A DNA stretch of 64,000 nt, taken from positions 62,001 to 126,000 of the forward strand of contig JAOAPB010000077.1 of NCBI GenBank assembly GCA_025462645.1, given 5' to 3'. Position numbers and translations under genes: made by a program. The notes under the pieces are model-generated. The model searched no databases. It was given only the letters and a program-made list of their open reading frames with translations, and was not told the origin of the DNA. Shown here piece after piece: positions 25,767 through 34,761 of the stretch (within the stretch, counting starts at the first letter, position 1; every line of letters starts with the position of its first letter). This DNA is from Edaphobacter sp. Lineage in GTDB: Bacteria > Acidobacteriota > Terriglobia > Terriglobales > Acidobacteriaceae.

Positions 25767-28163
25767 GTGGCTACTCTGCAGACGACACTGACCGAACTTG
25801 ACCCGAATTTTCCCTTGACCGAAGCGGCGCCTCAGATGCAGGTGCGGAAGCGCAACGGAACGTTTGAACCTGTTGACGTGAACAAGATCGTGCGCGCGGT
25901 GGAGCGGTGCTGCGCCGGACTGCCGCATGTCGACCCGATCCGGGTTGCGAGCAAGACGATCGGAGGCTTGTTCGATGGAGCTTCGACGCGTGAGCTTGAT
26001 TCCATCTCGATCCAGACTGCAGCCGCGCTGATTGCGGAGGAGCCTGAGTATTCGCGGCTGGCGGCACGTCTGCTGCTTGCGACGATTGCCAAGGAGGTGG
26101 CAGGGCAGAACATCTACTCCTTCTCGCAGTCGATTGAAGTGGGGCACCGCGAGGGCGTGATATCGAAGGATGCCGCTGAGTTCGTTGGAGCCAATGCGCG
26201 GAAGCTGAATAGCGCTATCGACGATCGATTCTCCGATCGCTTCGAATACTTTGGCTTGAGAACCGTGTATGACCGCTATCTGTTGAAACATCCGATAACG
26301 CGGCAGGTGATGGAGACACCGCAGTACTTCTTTATGCGCGTTTCGGCCGGCCTCTCCGTGCGCGTGAGTGAGGCCATCGAATTTTACAATCTGCTGGCGT
26401 CGCATGATTATCTGCCGAGTTCACCGACGCTCTTCAACAGCGGGACAAAGCATTCGCAGATGTCGTCGTGCTATCTGCTGGACTCGCCCAAGGACTCGCT
26501 TGAATCGATCTATGACGCCTATAAACAGATTGCGCTGCTGTCGAAGTTCTCCGGCGGCATCGGTCTGGCGTTTCACCGGATCAGGTCGGAGGGTTCGCTG
26601 ATCCGCGCGACCAATGGCCTGTCGAACGGCATCGTGCCCTGGCTGCGCACGCTGGATGCTTCGGTTGCCGCCGTGAATCAGGGGGGGAAGCGAAAGGGCG
26701 CGTGCTGTGTCTATCTTGAGCCCTGGCATGCTGACGTAGAGTCTTTCCTGGAGATGCGCGATAACACAGGGGACCAGGCTCGGCGCACGTATAACCTCAA
26801 TCTCGCAAATTGGATTCCCGATCTTTTCATGCGGCGCTCCGATGAGGATGGCATGTGGTCGCTCTTCGATCCGAAGGATGTGCCCCATCTGACCGATCTT
26901 TATGGGGAAGAGTTCGAGAAGGCCTATGTCGAAGCCGAGGAGAAGAGGTTATTTTTCCGACAGGTGAAGGCTCGCGATCTCTACGCCCGAATGATGCGTA
27001 CGCTCGCCGAGACAGGGAACGGTTGGATGGTCTTCAAAGATGCGTCCAATCTGAAGTGCAATCAGACGGGGCTTCCGGAGAACGTCGTTCACCTCTCGAA
27101 TCTTTGCACGGAGATAACGGAGGTCACTTCTTCTGCTGAGACTGCGGTGTGCAACCTTGGCTCGGTGAATCTTGCTCGACATCTGACGGATGGCGCCTTC
27201 GACTTCGACAAGCTTGCGGCGACGGTTCGTCATGCGGTTCCGATGCTCGACCGGGTGATCGATATCAACTACTACCCTGTGTCAGAGGCGTCGTCGTCGA
27301 ACAGCCGTTGGAGGCCTGTGGGTCTTGGTGTGATGGGACTTCAGGATGTCTTCTTCCAGTTGCGGATTGCCTTCGACTCTCCAGAGGCTCGCGCTCTGTC
27401 GGCGAAGATTCAGGAGGAGATCTACTTCCATGCGTTGTCGGTGTCCTGCGATCTCGCCGAGAAGCATGGTTCACATGCTGCGTTCAAGGAGACGAGGGCG
27501 GCTAAGGGCGAGTTCCAGTTTGACCTTTGGGGCGTCACTCCGCAGAACACTGCTCGTTGGGAGCAACTGCGGGAGCGCATGAAGACGGTTGGCCTTCGTA
27601 ACTCTCTGATGATTGCGATTGCTCCGACGGCTACTATCGCGTCTATCGTTGGGTGCTACGAGTGCATCGAGCCGCAGATCTCCAACATGTTCAAGCGCGA
27701 GACGCTCTCCGGTGAGTTCATGCAGATCAACAAGTACCTTGTAAATGAGTTGAAGCAGCTTGGTCTCTGGTCGGAGGAGATGCGTTCGAGAATCAAGCTG
27801 GCTGAGGGCTCTATCCAGAAGATCAGCGAGATCTCTGACGAGGTGAAGCTCATCTATCGCACGGTATGGGAGGTTCCGATGCGGTCGCTCATCGATATGG
27901 CTGCAGACCGCGGGGCCTTTATCGACCAGAGCCAGTCACTCAATCTTTTTGCGGAGTCACCTAATATCGGCCGACTGAGTTCCATGTATATGTATGCGTG
28001 GAAGCGTGGCATCAAGACGACTTACTATTTGCGGTCGCGCCCCGCTACCAAGATTGCGAAGACCACCGTTGCCGTCGCAAACCGCGAGACGGTAGATATC
28101 TCTGCGAGTGCGAATGTGAGTTGCTCACTCGATAACCCTGAATCCTGCGAAGCCTGCCAGTAA
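25767..28163 (+). CDS. nrdA: Class I ribonucleoside-diphosphate reductase, alpha subunit
   Basis: About 798 aa from GTG 25767, preceded by AAAGGA; upstream starts would lie inside the riboswitch. An ATP-cone occupies roughly residues 24-110 (MQVRKRNGTFEPVDVNKIV). Catalytic elements include the cysteine of SQMSSCYLLD, the N-x-C-x-E loop (NLCTEI), the second redox cysteine in VCNLGSVNL, and two tyrosines near the end (KTTYYLRS). The C-terminal tail CEACQ carries the shuttle cysteine pair. It reduces ribonucleoside diphosphates with NrdB, encoded 11 nt downstream. A cobalamin riboswitch controls the transcript, implying that a B12-dependent class II enzyme exists elsewhere in the genome. Confidence 0.95.
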   Translation: MATLQTTLTELDPNFPLTEAAPQMQVRKRNGTFEPVDVNKIVRAVERCCAGLPHVDPIRVASKTIGGLFDGASTRELDSISIQTAAALIAEEPEYSRLAARLLLATIAKEVAGQNIYSFSQSIEVGHREGVISKDAAEFVGANARKLNSAIDDRFSDRFEYFGLRTVYDRYLLKHPITRQVMETPQYFFMRVSAGLSVRVSEAIEFYNLLASHDYLPSSPTLFNSGTKHSQMSSCYLLDSPKDSLESIYDAYKQIALLSKFSGGIGLAFHRIRSEGSLIRATNGLSNGIVPWLRTLDASVAAVNQGGKRKGACCVYLEPWHADVESFLEMRDNTGDQARRTYNLNLANWIPDLFMRRSDEDGMWSLFDPKDVPHLTDLYGEEFEKAYVEAEEKRLFFRQVKARDLYARMMRTLAETGNGWMVFKDASNLKCNQTGLPENVVHLSNLCTEITEVTSSAETAVCNLGSVNLARHLTDGAFDFDKLAATVRHAVPMLDRVIDINYYPVSEASSSNSRWRPVGLGVMGLQDVFFQLRIAFDSPEARALSAKIQEEIYFHALSVSCDLAEKHGSHAAFKETRAAKGEFQFDLWGVTPQNTARWEQLRERMKTVGLRNSLMIAIAPTATIASIVGCYECIEPQISNMFKRETLSGEFMQINKYLVNELKQLGLWSEEMRSRIKLAEGSIQKISEISDEVKLIYRTVWEVPMRSLIDMAADRGAFIDQSQSLNLFAESPNIGRLSSMYMYAWKRGIKTTYYLRSRPATKIAKTTVAVANRETVDISASANVSCSLDNPESCEACQ

Positions 28164-28174
28164 CGGAGATCACC

Positions 28175-29194
28175 ATGTCTATTCAAGCACCCAGCTCTAT
28201 CCTCGATCCAGGCTTGTCCCTTACGTTGCGTCCCATGCGCTACCCGGTTTTCTTTGAGATGTTCAAGGATGGCATTCGCAATACATGGACGGTGGAAGAG
28301 GTTGATTTTTCCACCGATCTTGTTGATCTGCGCTCGCGGTTGACGCCAGCGGAGATTCATCTGATCCAGAGACTGGTCGCTTTCTTTGCGACAGGGGATT
28401 CCATCGTCTCGAATAACCTTGTGCTGAATCTTTATAAGCACATCAACTCACCCGAGGCACGGCTCTACCTCTCGCGACAGCTCTTCGAGGAAGCTGTCCA
28501 TGTGCAGTTCTATCTGACACTGTTGGACAACTATGTGCCGGATCCCGATGCGCGTGCAGCGGCTTTTGCTGCGGTGGAGAACATTCCGTCGATCACAAAG
28601 AAGGCGCAGTTCTGCATGAAATGGATGGACTCCATCCAGAAGCTGGATGAATTGCGAACCCCTGAAGAGCAGAAGCAATTTGTGCTGAATCTTATTTGCT
28701 TCGCGGGATGTATTGAAGGCTTATTTTTCTTTGCGGCGTTTGCTTATGTCTATTTTCTACGTTCGCGGGGCCTCCTCAATGGATTAGCTGCAGGCACGAA
28801 TTGGGTCTTTCGTGACGAGAGCTGCCATTTGGAATTTGCTTTTGAAGTCGTCAATGTTGTTCGTACCGCACACCCGGAGATCTTTGACGAGCAGCTTGAG
28901 AAGGATGTCGTCGAGATGATGAAGGAGGCAGTCGATTGCGAGCTGCAGTTTGCCGAAGATCTGCTCTCGGGTGGTGTGGCGGGTCTCTCTGTGCGAGAGA
29001 TGCGGCAATACCTTGAGTATGTGGCTGATTCGCGCGTAGTGCGGCTAGGCATGAAGCCAATCTTTGGATCGAAAAATCCATTTGCATTTATGGAATTGCA
29101 GGATGTGCAGGAGTTGGCGAACTTCTTTGAGCGGCGCGTCTCTGCATATCAAGTAGCGGTTGCCGGTGAAGTTGCCTTTCATGAGGACTTCTAA
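28175..29194 (+). CDS. nrdB: Class I ribonucleotide reductase, beta (radical) subunit
   Basis: 339 aa. The di-iron ligand pattern is present: acidic residue in ATGDSIV, Glu106 and His109 in FEEAVH, and the second pair in DESCHLEF. Tyr113 lies four residues after His109, as the radical tyrosine does in the E. coli protein, so this appears to be a tyrosyl-radical type rather than a class Ic variant. It works with NrdA and shares its transcript and riboswitch control. Confidence 0.95.
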   Translation: MSIQAPSSILDPGLSLTLRPMRYPVFFEMFKDGIRNTWTVEEVDFSTDLVDLRSRLTPAEIHLIQRLVAFFATGDSIVSNNLVLNLYKHINSPEARLYLSRQLFEEAVHVQFYLTLLDNYVPDPDARAAAFAAVENIPSITKKAQFCMKWMDSIQKLDELRTPEEQKQFVLNLICFAGCIEGLFFFAAFAYVYFLRSRGLLNGLAAGTNWVFRDESCHLEFAFEVVNVVRTAHPEIFDEQLEKDVVEMMKEAVDCELQFAEDLLSGGVAGLSVREMRQYLEYVADSRVVRLGMKPIFGSKNPFAFMELQDVQELANFFERRVSAYQVAVAGEVAFHEDF

Positions 29195-29214
29195 CTGATT
29201 AAGGCGAGGCATTC

Positions 29215-29243
29215 TTACCCGAATGTCTTTAGCGGTTTACAAT
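29215..29243 (+). promoter_or_regulatory. Probable promoter for the metE transcript
   Basis: TACAAT at 29238-29243 is a good -10 element. TTACCC at 29215-29220, 17 bp upstream, is a weak -35. It lies just before the second cobalamin riboswitch. Confidence 0.5.
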
Positions 29244-29255
29244 CAAAGTTACTTT

Positions 29256-29480
29256 ACGGTGTCCGATCGCGAGATCGGACTTAAAAGGGAATCCGGTGAA
29301 GATCCGGAACTGCCCCGCAGCGGTAAACAGGAACGAACGCTCCGACAGAAGCACTGGTTCAGCCATGGACTGGGAAGCTGGAGCAAGTAGGTAGCCTGCA
29401 AGTCCGAAGACCTGCCGAAGAGCTTGCTCGTATAGAGCATGAAAACACACGCCTCCGAGGGGAAGGCCGGGTGATGGCAG
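29256..29480 (+). promoter_or_regulatory. Cobalamin riboswitch upstream of metE
   Basis: It shows the same conserved blocks as the copy at 25490: AAGGGAATCCGG, AACTGCCCCGCAGCGGTAAA, AGCACTGGTTCA and the B12 box AAGTCCGAAGACCTGCC near 29400. The sequence is nearly identical over the core; only stem-loop tips differ, with compensating changes in the first stem (GTCCGATCGCGAGATCGGAC here). About 150 nt separate it from the metE start, room for an attenuator. B12 would repress the B12-independent methionine synthase. Confidence 0.93.
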
Positions 29481-29633
29481 CTCTTTCGGAGCTGCGTTTC
29501 CTATCTATCTCCGACGAGACCGAGAGGTCTGAGTATATGCAGCATTGTTGTTGTGCCTTGTCATGTCAATGGTGCTCGCTCGGCCTCATCAGCCAAACGT
29601 CGAATCTACAGTAGAGAATTCAAGGAGAGTGAA

Positions 29634-31919
29634 ATGAGCTTTGCAAAGGCAAGTAATCTAGGATTCCCTCGTATGGGCCGACAGCGCGAACTGAAGTTCG
29701 CGCTGGAAAAGTACTGGAAGGGAGAACTGGATGAAGCTACTCTCCTTACTGCTGCACGCGATCTTCGCGCGGAACATTGGGGGCTGCAACGGGACTCCGG
29801 TATTGAAGCGCCGCCGTCGAACGATTTCTCGCTCTATGATCATGTGCTCGATATGGCGGTGACGCTTGGGGCCATTCCCGCCAGATTTAAGCATGTTGGC
29901 GGTTCTGTGGATCTCAAGACCTACTTCGCTATGGCTCGAGGTTCGCAGGATGCAACTGCAATGGAGATGACGAAGTGGTTCGATACAAACTATCACTACG
30001 TCGTTCCTGAGTTTGAGCCGGGTATGCACTATCAACTGCTCTCAGAGAAGGTGGTGGCGGACTATCTTGAAGCGAAAGCGCTGGTGGTTGAGACGCGGCC
30101 AGTTCTGCTTGGACCTGTTTCTTTCGTTCTTCTCGGCAAGCCGACAGATGCAACTGTTACACGCGCTGCGGTGCTGGAGGCAGTGCTTCCGCTTTATGAG
30201 GAGTTGCTTTCGCGTCTTCGCGCGGCAGGTGCAGCCTGGGTTCAGGTAGACGAGCCCTGCCTCTGTCTTGATTTGGATAGCGATGCCCAAAAGCTCTATC
30301 GTGATGCGTATGGAAGACTCAGCGGTCATCAATCGTTACCGAAGTTTATGCTTACAACATACTTCGGGGCCCTGGGAGAGAACCTGGATTTGGCTCTTTC
30401 GCTACAGACTGCGGGACTTCATCTTGATCTCGTTCGAGCGCCACAACAGCTTGCCGCCCTGCTTGCAAAGGACACTCAGGGGCTTTATGTTTCGCTTGGG
30501 TTGATCGATGGGCGCAATGTGTGGCGAACCGATTTGGCTAAGGCTATGACGCTGCTCGAAGCGGCGGCGAAAACGTTCGGCCCGGATCGAGTTCAGGTCG
30601 CACCTTCGTGCTCGTTGCTCCATTCGCCGTTCGACCTCGATACGGAACAGAAGCTGGATGCGAATGTCCGAAGCTGGATGTCTTTTGCAAAACAGAAGCT
30701 TGCAGAGATCGCTTTGCTTGCGCGAGCAATAGGAGGCAAAGCAGCCATCAAGGACGAACTCGACGAGAACGCACTTCTTATTGCATCAAGGAAGTCTTCG
30801 CCACTCATTCATAAAGAAGAGGTGGCTCGCAGAATCGCAGCTGTCGATGCTTCGATGTCGAGCAGAGAGAATCCGTATCCGGCACGTCGCGAGCAGCAGA
30901 CGAAGGCTCTTGCTCTGCCGTTGCTGCCGACGACGACCATTGGCTCTTTCCCGCAGACGGCAGAGGTTCGCAAGATGCGCGCTGCCTATCGCAATAGGAA
31001 GATCGATCAGCAAGCCTACGATAGGTTTGTTGAAGAAGAGACCGAGCGGTGCATCCGGTTCCAGGAGAAGATTGGCATCGATGTCCTGGTGCATGGAGAG
31101 TTCGAACGCAATGACATGGTGGAGTACTTCGGCGAGCAGCTTGAAGGCTTTGTCTTCAGCGAGAACGGCTGGGTGCAGAGCTATGGCTCGCGCTGCGTGA
31201 AGCCTCCGATCATCTATGGGGATGTCTCGCGGCCGAAGCCGATGACGGTTCGATGGGTGACCTATGCGCAGTCGCTTAGTTCGCTGCCGGTGAAGGGAAT
31301 GTTGACGGGACCGGTGACGATTCTGCAATGGTCGTTCGTTCGTGATGATCAACCCCGGTCGCAGACCTGCCAGCAGATTGCTCTGGCGATTCGCGATGAG
31401 GTGACCGATCTCGAAGCTGCGGGAATCAAGATCATTCAGATCGACGAGCCGGCGATTCGCGAGGGTCTCCCGCTTCGGCGCGCTGATTGGCCGGAGTATC
31501 TGAACTGGAGTGTCAATGCGTTTCGGCTGGCTTCCTCCGGCGTTTCAGATAGTACTCAGATCCATACTCATATGTGCTACTCGGAGTTCAACGACATGAT
31601 CGATTCGATTGTTCGTATGGATGCGGATGTGATTTCGATGGAGTGCTCGCGCTCGCGTATGGAACTGCTGGATGCCTTCCATCGCGTTCGCTATCCGAAT
31701 GAGATTGGTCCAGGGGTCTATGACATTCACTCTCCTCGCGTTCCAGAGGATGGGGAGATGGAAGGCCTGCTTAACAAGGCGCTGGAGGTTTTTACGCCGC
31801 AGCAGTTGTGGGTCAATCCTGATTGCGGTCTCAAAACAAGGGGATGGAAGGAAGTGGAGTTGGCTTTGTCGAAGATGGTCGAGACAGCTTCTGTGTTGCG
31901 GGCATCTCTGAAGGCGTAG
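29634..31919 (+). CDS. metE: Cobalamin-independent methionine synthase
   Basis: About 761 aa, the normal length. ATG 29634 is chosen because AAGGAGAG lies at 29622-29629. The N-terminal barrel opens with NLGFPRMGRQRELKFALEKYWKG; the C-terminal catalytic barrel starts near LPTTTIGSFPQT. Zinc ligands are visible in IHTHMCYSEF (His and Cys) and in VNPDCGLKTRGW (Cys), with another acidic ligand in QIDEPAIREG. It transfers the methyl group of 5-methyltetrahydropteroyl-polyglutamate to homocysteine without B12. Control by a cobalamin riboswitch implies a metH elsewhere. Confidence 0.96.
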   Translation: MSFAKASNLGFPRMGRQRELKFALEKYWKGELDEATLLTAARDLRAEHWGLQRDSGIEAPPSNDFSLYDHVLDMAVTLGAIPARFKHVGGSVDLKTYFAMARGSQDATAMEMTKWFDTNYHYVVPEFEPGMHYQLLSEKVVADYLEAKALVVETRPVLLGPVSFVLLGKPTDATVTRAAVLEAVLPLYEELLSRLRAAGAAWVQVDEPCLCLDLDSDAQKLYRDAYGRLSGHQSLPKFMLTTYFGALGENLDLALSLQTAGLHLDLVRAPQQLAALLAKDTQGLYVSLGLIDGRNVWRTDLAKAMTLLEAAAKTFGPDRVQVAPSCSLLHSPFDLDTEQKLDANVRSWMSFAKQKLAEIALLARAIGGKAAIKDELDENALLIASRKSSPLIHKEEVARRIAAVDASMSSRENPYPARREQQTKALALPLLPTTTIGSFPQTAEVRKMRAAYRNRKIDQQAYDRFVEEETERCIRFQEKIGIDVLVHGEFERNDMVEYFGEQLEGFVFSENGWVQSYGSRCVKPPIIYGDVSRPKPMTVRWVTYAQSLSSLPVKGMLTGPVTILQWSFVRDDQPRSQTCQQIALAIRDEVTDLEAAGIKIIQIDEPAIREGLPLRRADWPEYLNWSVNAFRLASSGVSDSTQIHTHMCYSEFNDMIDSIVRMDADVISMECSRSRMELLDAFHRVRYPNEIGPGVYDIHSPRVPEDGEMEGLLNKALEVFTPQQLWVNPDCGLKTRGWKEVELALSKMVETASVLRASLKA

Positions 31920-31982
31920 CTGAATTCAACCTTGGTGCGGCCGACAGTCCTCTATGCCGGCCGCACCAGTTCAGATCGCATA

Positions 31983-33071
31983 CTAAGAACGGCCTGGATA
32001 GTCGCGATACGCCGGAAGACCGAGATCCGGCAGACTGGTGGCCTGCATGGCGGCGCGGACGATGGCCCTGGCCATAACCGTAGCGGCGATGGCGCCGATG
32101 GTGGTCACATCGGCTTTGACCTTGGCGGTTCCCGTTGACATGGAGAAGATGGTGTCCCCGTCGCCCATGGTGTGTACGGGATTGATGGCACGGGCGTAAC
32201 CGTCGTGGGCCATCTGGGCGATCTTGGCCATCTGTGTCTTCGTGAACGGGGCATTCGTTGCGACGACTCCGATGGTGGTGTTCGCTGCATTCTGCACAAC
32301 GACGCGGTAGCCGTGCATTATGGCTGCCATGGAGTCGCGGAAGCCCTTGCCGTCCTCGCTGCGTGCGCCTGCGACAACTTTGCCTGTCTCGGGTCGGACT
32401 ACGTCTCCTACCGCGTTCACAGCCACCAACGCGCCGACCACGATGCCGGTATCGCCGATCCTAACGCTGGCCGTGCCTAGTCCTGACTTCATGGCGAACT
32501 TTGGTCCGAACATCTTTCCGATGGTTGCGCCTGCGCCCGCACCTACGTTGCCTTCGGCCACGGGTCCTGTGCTTGCCGCGAGGCATGCTTTGTAGCCTGC
32601 GTCGGCGTTAGGGCGAATTTTGAAGTTACCGACTCCGAGATCCATGAGAATCGCAGCTGGCACAATGGGCACGACGCCGATTTCGCCAATCTTGTAGCCG
32701 AGGTTATGCTCCTCCAGATAGCGGACTACGCCGCTTGCGGCGTCGAGGCCATACGCGCTGCCGCCGGAGAGGAGAATCGCCTGCACCTGCTGGACGGAGT
32801 TAGTGGGTGACAGAAGGTCCGTCTCGCGTGTGCCTGGGGCGGAGCCGCGCACGTCTACGCCTGCAGTTGCGCCTGCTTCGCAGATGAGCACGGTGCACCC
32901 AGTGGGACGTTCGGTTAACGTATAGTGGCCAACCTTCAAGCCTGGGACGTCGGTGATGGAGCCGCCCTGAGGGAGTGAGTTGGGGTCAAGATCTGCGCCG
33001 TAGGCTATCGACGGAAGGGCTGCAGCCAGGGGAAGACCAAGGGCATTGCGAGTAAATTGGCGACGAAGCAT
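31983..33071 (-). CDS. P1-family (DmpA/NylC-like) peptidase, exported
   Basis: About 362 aa from ATG 33071, preceded by GAAGAAGG. The N-terminus resembles a Tat signal (LRRQFTRNALGLPLAAALP). Family segments include ITDVPGLKVGHYT, ILLSGGSAYGLDAASGVVRYLEE and GNVGAGAGATIGK. The segment GVVATNAPFTKTQ lies where P1 enzymes self-cleave to form a nucleophilic N-terminal residue, though I cannot fix the exact bond. Members hydrolyse short peptides, beta-peptides or cyclic amides. It is 46 nt downstream of the symporter gene and probably co-transcribed, so it may process a peptide that the symporter imports. Confidence 0.88.
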   Translation of the reverse strand: MLRRQFTRNALGLPLAAALPSIAYGADLDPNSLPQGGSITDVPGLKVGHYTLTERPTGCTVLICEAGATAGVDVRGSAPGTRETDLLSPTNSVQQVQAILLSGGSAYGLDAASGVVRYLEEHNLGYKIGEIGVVPIVPAAILMDLGVGNFKIRPNADAGYKACLAASTGPVAEGNVGAGAGATIGKMFGPKFAMKSGLGTASVRIGDTGIVVGALVAVNAVGDVVRPETGKVVAGARSEDGKGFRDSMAAIMHGYRVVVQNAANTTIGVVATNAPFTKTQMAKIAQMAHDGYARAINPVHTMGDGDTIFSMSTGTAKVKADVTTIGAIAATVMARAIVRAAMQATSLPDLGLPAYRDYPGRS

Positions 33072-33117
33072 AGAGGGACCTTCTTCCAAAGATGATTATC
33101 GTGGCTGCGGGGCGAAG

Positions 33118-34572
33118 TTACTTGGCATCTGTTCCTCCGGCAAAGGAGATGTTGTCTTGTGCCTTGCTCGGATGAAAGATACGGAAGCCCAGCATGACGA
33201 GTGCTGCTGCTGCAATACCGACCGCCTGAGGAGAGAACAGCCACACTCCCTCTCCGTGACTCAAACGGATGGTTGTCACTGTTGCGATTACCGCAGCGAG
33301 AATACTGGTGAGCGCAGCGGAGGAGAGAACGCGTCGAGAATAGAGCCCGGCGAGCACAGGAATGAAGAGGGACACAGCCATCAACACATAAAAGATGCTG
33401 ACTGCTGTGATGATGGAGGGCAGAATTGTAGCGAGCAATATGCCGAGTACACCTGCGCAGACTGATGTGATTCGGCTGGCAACCAGAAGTTTTTGCTGCG
33501 AGACGCCGGGATTGAGAAAGGTCTTGTAGAGATCGACCGCAAGCGATGTAGAGAGCATGAAGAGAATGGCGTCGGTGGCACTGAGCTCGGCGGAGAAGAT
33601 CGAGGCGAGAGTCCACACGCCGAGCCATCTCGGAAGAAGCAGCTTCATGGCGGAGGGAAGTGCGAGTTCGGGATTCGCGAGGTGGGGGAGGGCAGCAAAG
33701 GCGCATAAACCAAGTAAAGGCGGGACGAATGCGAAGAGCGCCTGACCGACCGAGTTGAGACCTACACCAAGTTTTACGGTCTTCACGTCGCGCGCTCCAT
33801 ATACTTTTTGCACGAGGCCCGGCGAGATCATGAATGCGGGTACAAGGAAGGCGATCCATGCGAACAGCTGTTTTGAGCCAACGCCAACCATGCTGAACAT
33901 GGGGCCTGCAGCAGCCTCGCTTCCTTTGTTCGCGACGATAAGCTCGTGTACATGCGACCAGCCGCCAAGGGTGTGGATGGCGAAGGGAACCGCCAGCAGA
34001 AGTCCGGACATCGTCACGGCGAGCTCGAAGATATTAACGAAGGCAGAGGACATCAGGCCGCCAGCCGTGCAGTAGACGATGGCCACAACGCCACCGATGA
34101 GGCATCCCTCCCACTTGGGGATTCCGGCGACGGTATTGAGGATGGTAGAGATCGCGAGGATCTGTGCTGCAAGAAGCGCAAGAGCGCCGCACCAGAACAG
34201 GACGGAGATCAGAGCCTTGACAGACTTTCCATAACGGAACTCAAGGAAGTCTGGGAGGGTGGCGAGGCCGTGCTTTTTGGCCATAGTCCATAGCCGTGGG
34301 CCCAGGAACTGCGAGAGCAATAGGGTTCCAATGCTGGCTGAGCCTACCCACCACCATGCCGAGAGTCCGAAGCGATACCCAAGGCCTGTCGCTCCGACGG
34401 TAGACCCGGCTCCAATGTTGGCAGCAAGAAAAGTTGCAAAGAGTCTTCCCGGTCCAAGGCTTCTTCCGGCGACGAGGAAGTCTGAGGAGTTTTTTACCCG
34501 CCGGCTCATGAAGATGCCAAGTGCCATCAGAAAGACGGAGTAGAAGAGCAGAGCAGCGAGGTATAAATTCAT
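33118..34572 (-). CDS. Sodium:solute symporter (SSS family)
   Basis: 484 aa, almost entirely hydrophobic with about 13 membrane helices. Near the N-terminus it has RRVKNSSDFLVAGRSLGPGRL and FLAANIGAGSTVGATGLGYRFG, the helix-1/2 signature of SSS transporters such as proline, pantothenate and sugar carriers. FWCGALALLAAQILAIST and WVGSASIGTLLLSQFLGPRL also fit. The substrate is not predictable. The peptidase downstream in the same direction suggests peptides or amino acid derivatives. Confidence 0.92.
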   Translation of the reverse strand: MNLYLAALLFYSVFLMALGIFMSRRVKNSSDFLVAGRSLGPGRLFATFLAANIGAGSTVGATGLGYRFGLSAWWWVGSASIGTLLLSQFLGPRLWTMAKKHGLATLPDFLEFRYGKSVKALISVLFWCGALALLAAQILAISTILNTVAGIPKWEGCLIGGVVAIVYCTAGGLMSSAFVNIFELAVTMSGLLLAVPFAIHTLGGWSHVHELIVANKGSEAAAGPMFSMVGVGSKQLFAWIAFLVPAFMISPGLVQKVYGARDVKTVKLGVGLNSVGQALFAFVPPLLGLCAFAALPHLANPELALPSAMKLLLPRWLGVWTLASIFSAELSATDAILFMLSTSLAVDLYKTFLNPGVSQQKLLVASRITSVCAGVLGILLATILPSIITAVSIFYVLMAVSLFIPVLAGLYSRRVLSSAALTSILAAVIATVTTIRLSHGEGVWLFSPQAVGIAAAALVMLGFRIFHPSKAQDNISFAGGTDAK

Positions 34573-34761
34573 CGCGCTCCGACACTTCTATAGACCGTCT
34601 CTTGAACGTTCACCGACAAGCCTTGTGCAACCATAAAGTGACCTCGATGATTGGGAAAGAACCCCAGCTTTGTATTCGAAGTGGAGGTTTTTCAGATTCT
34701 ACCGTCTTGAAGGTTGAGCTAACGACTACTTCTTCAGGATGAACTGTACGTAGAGACGACA

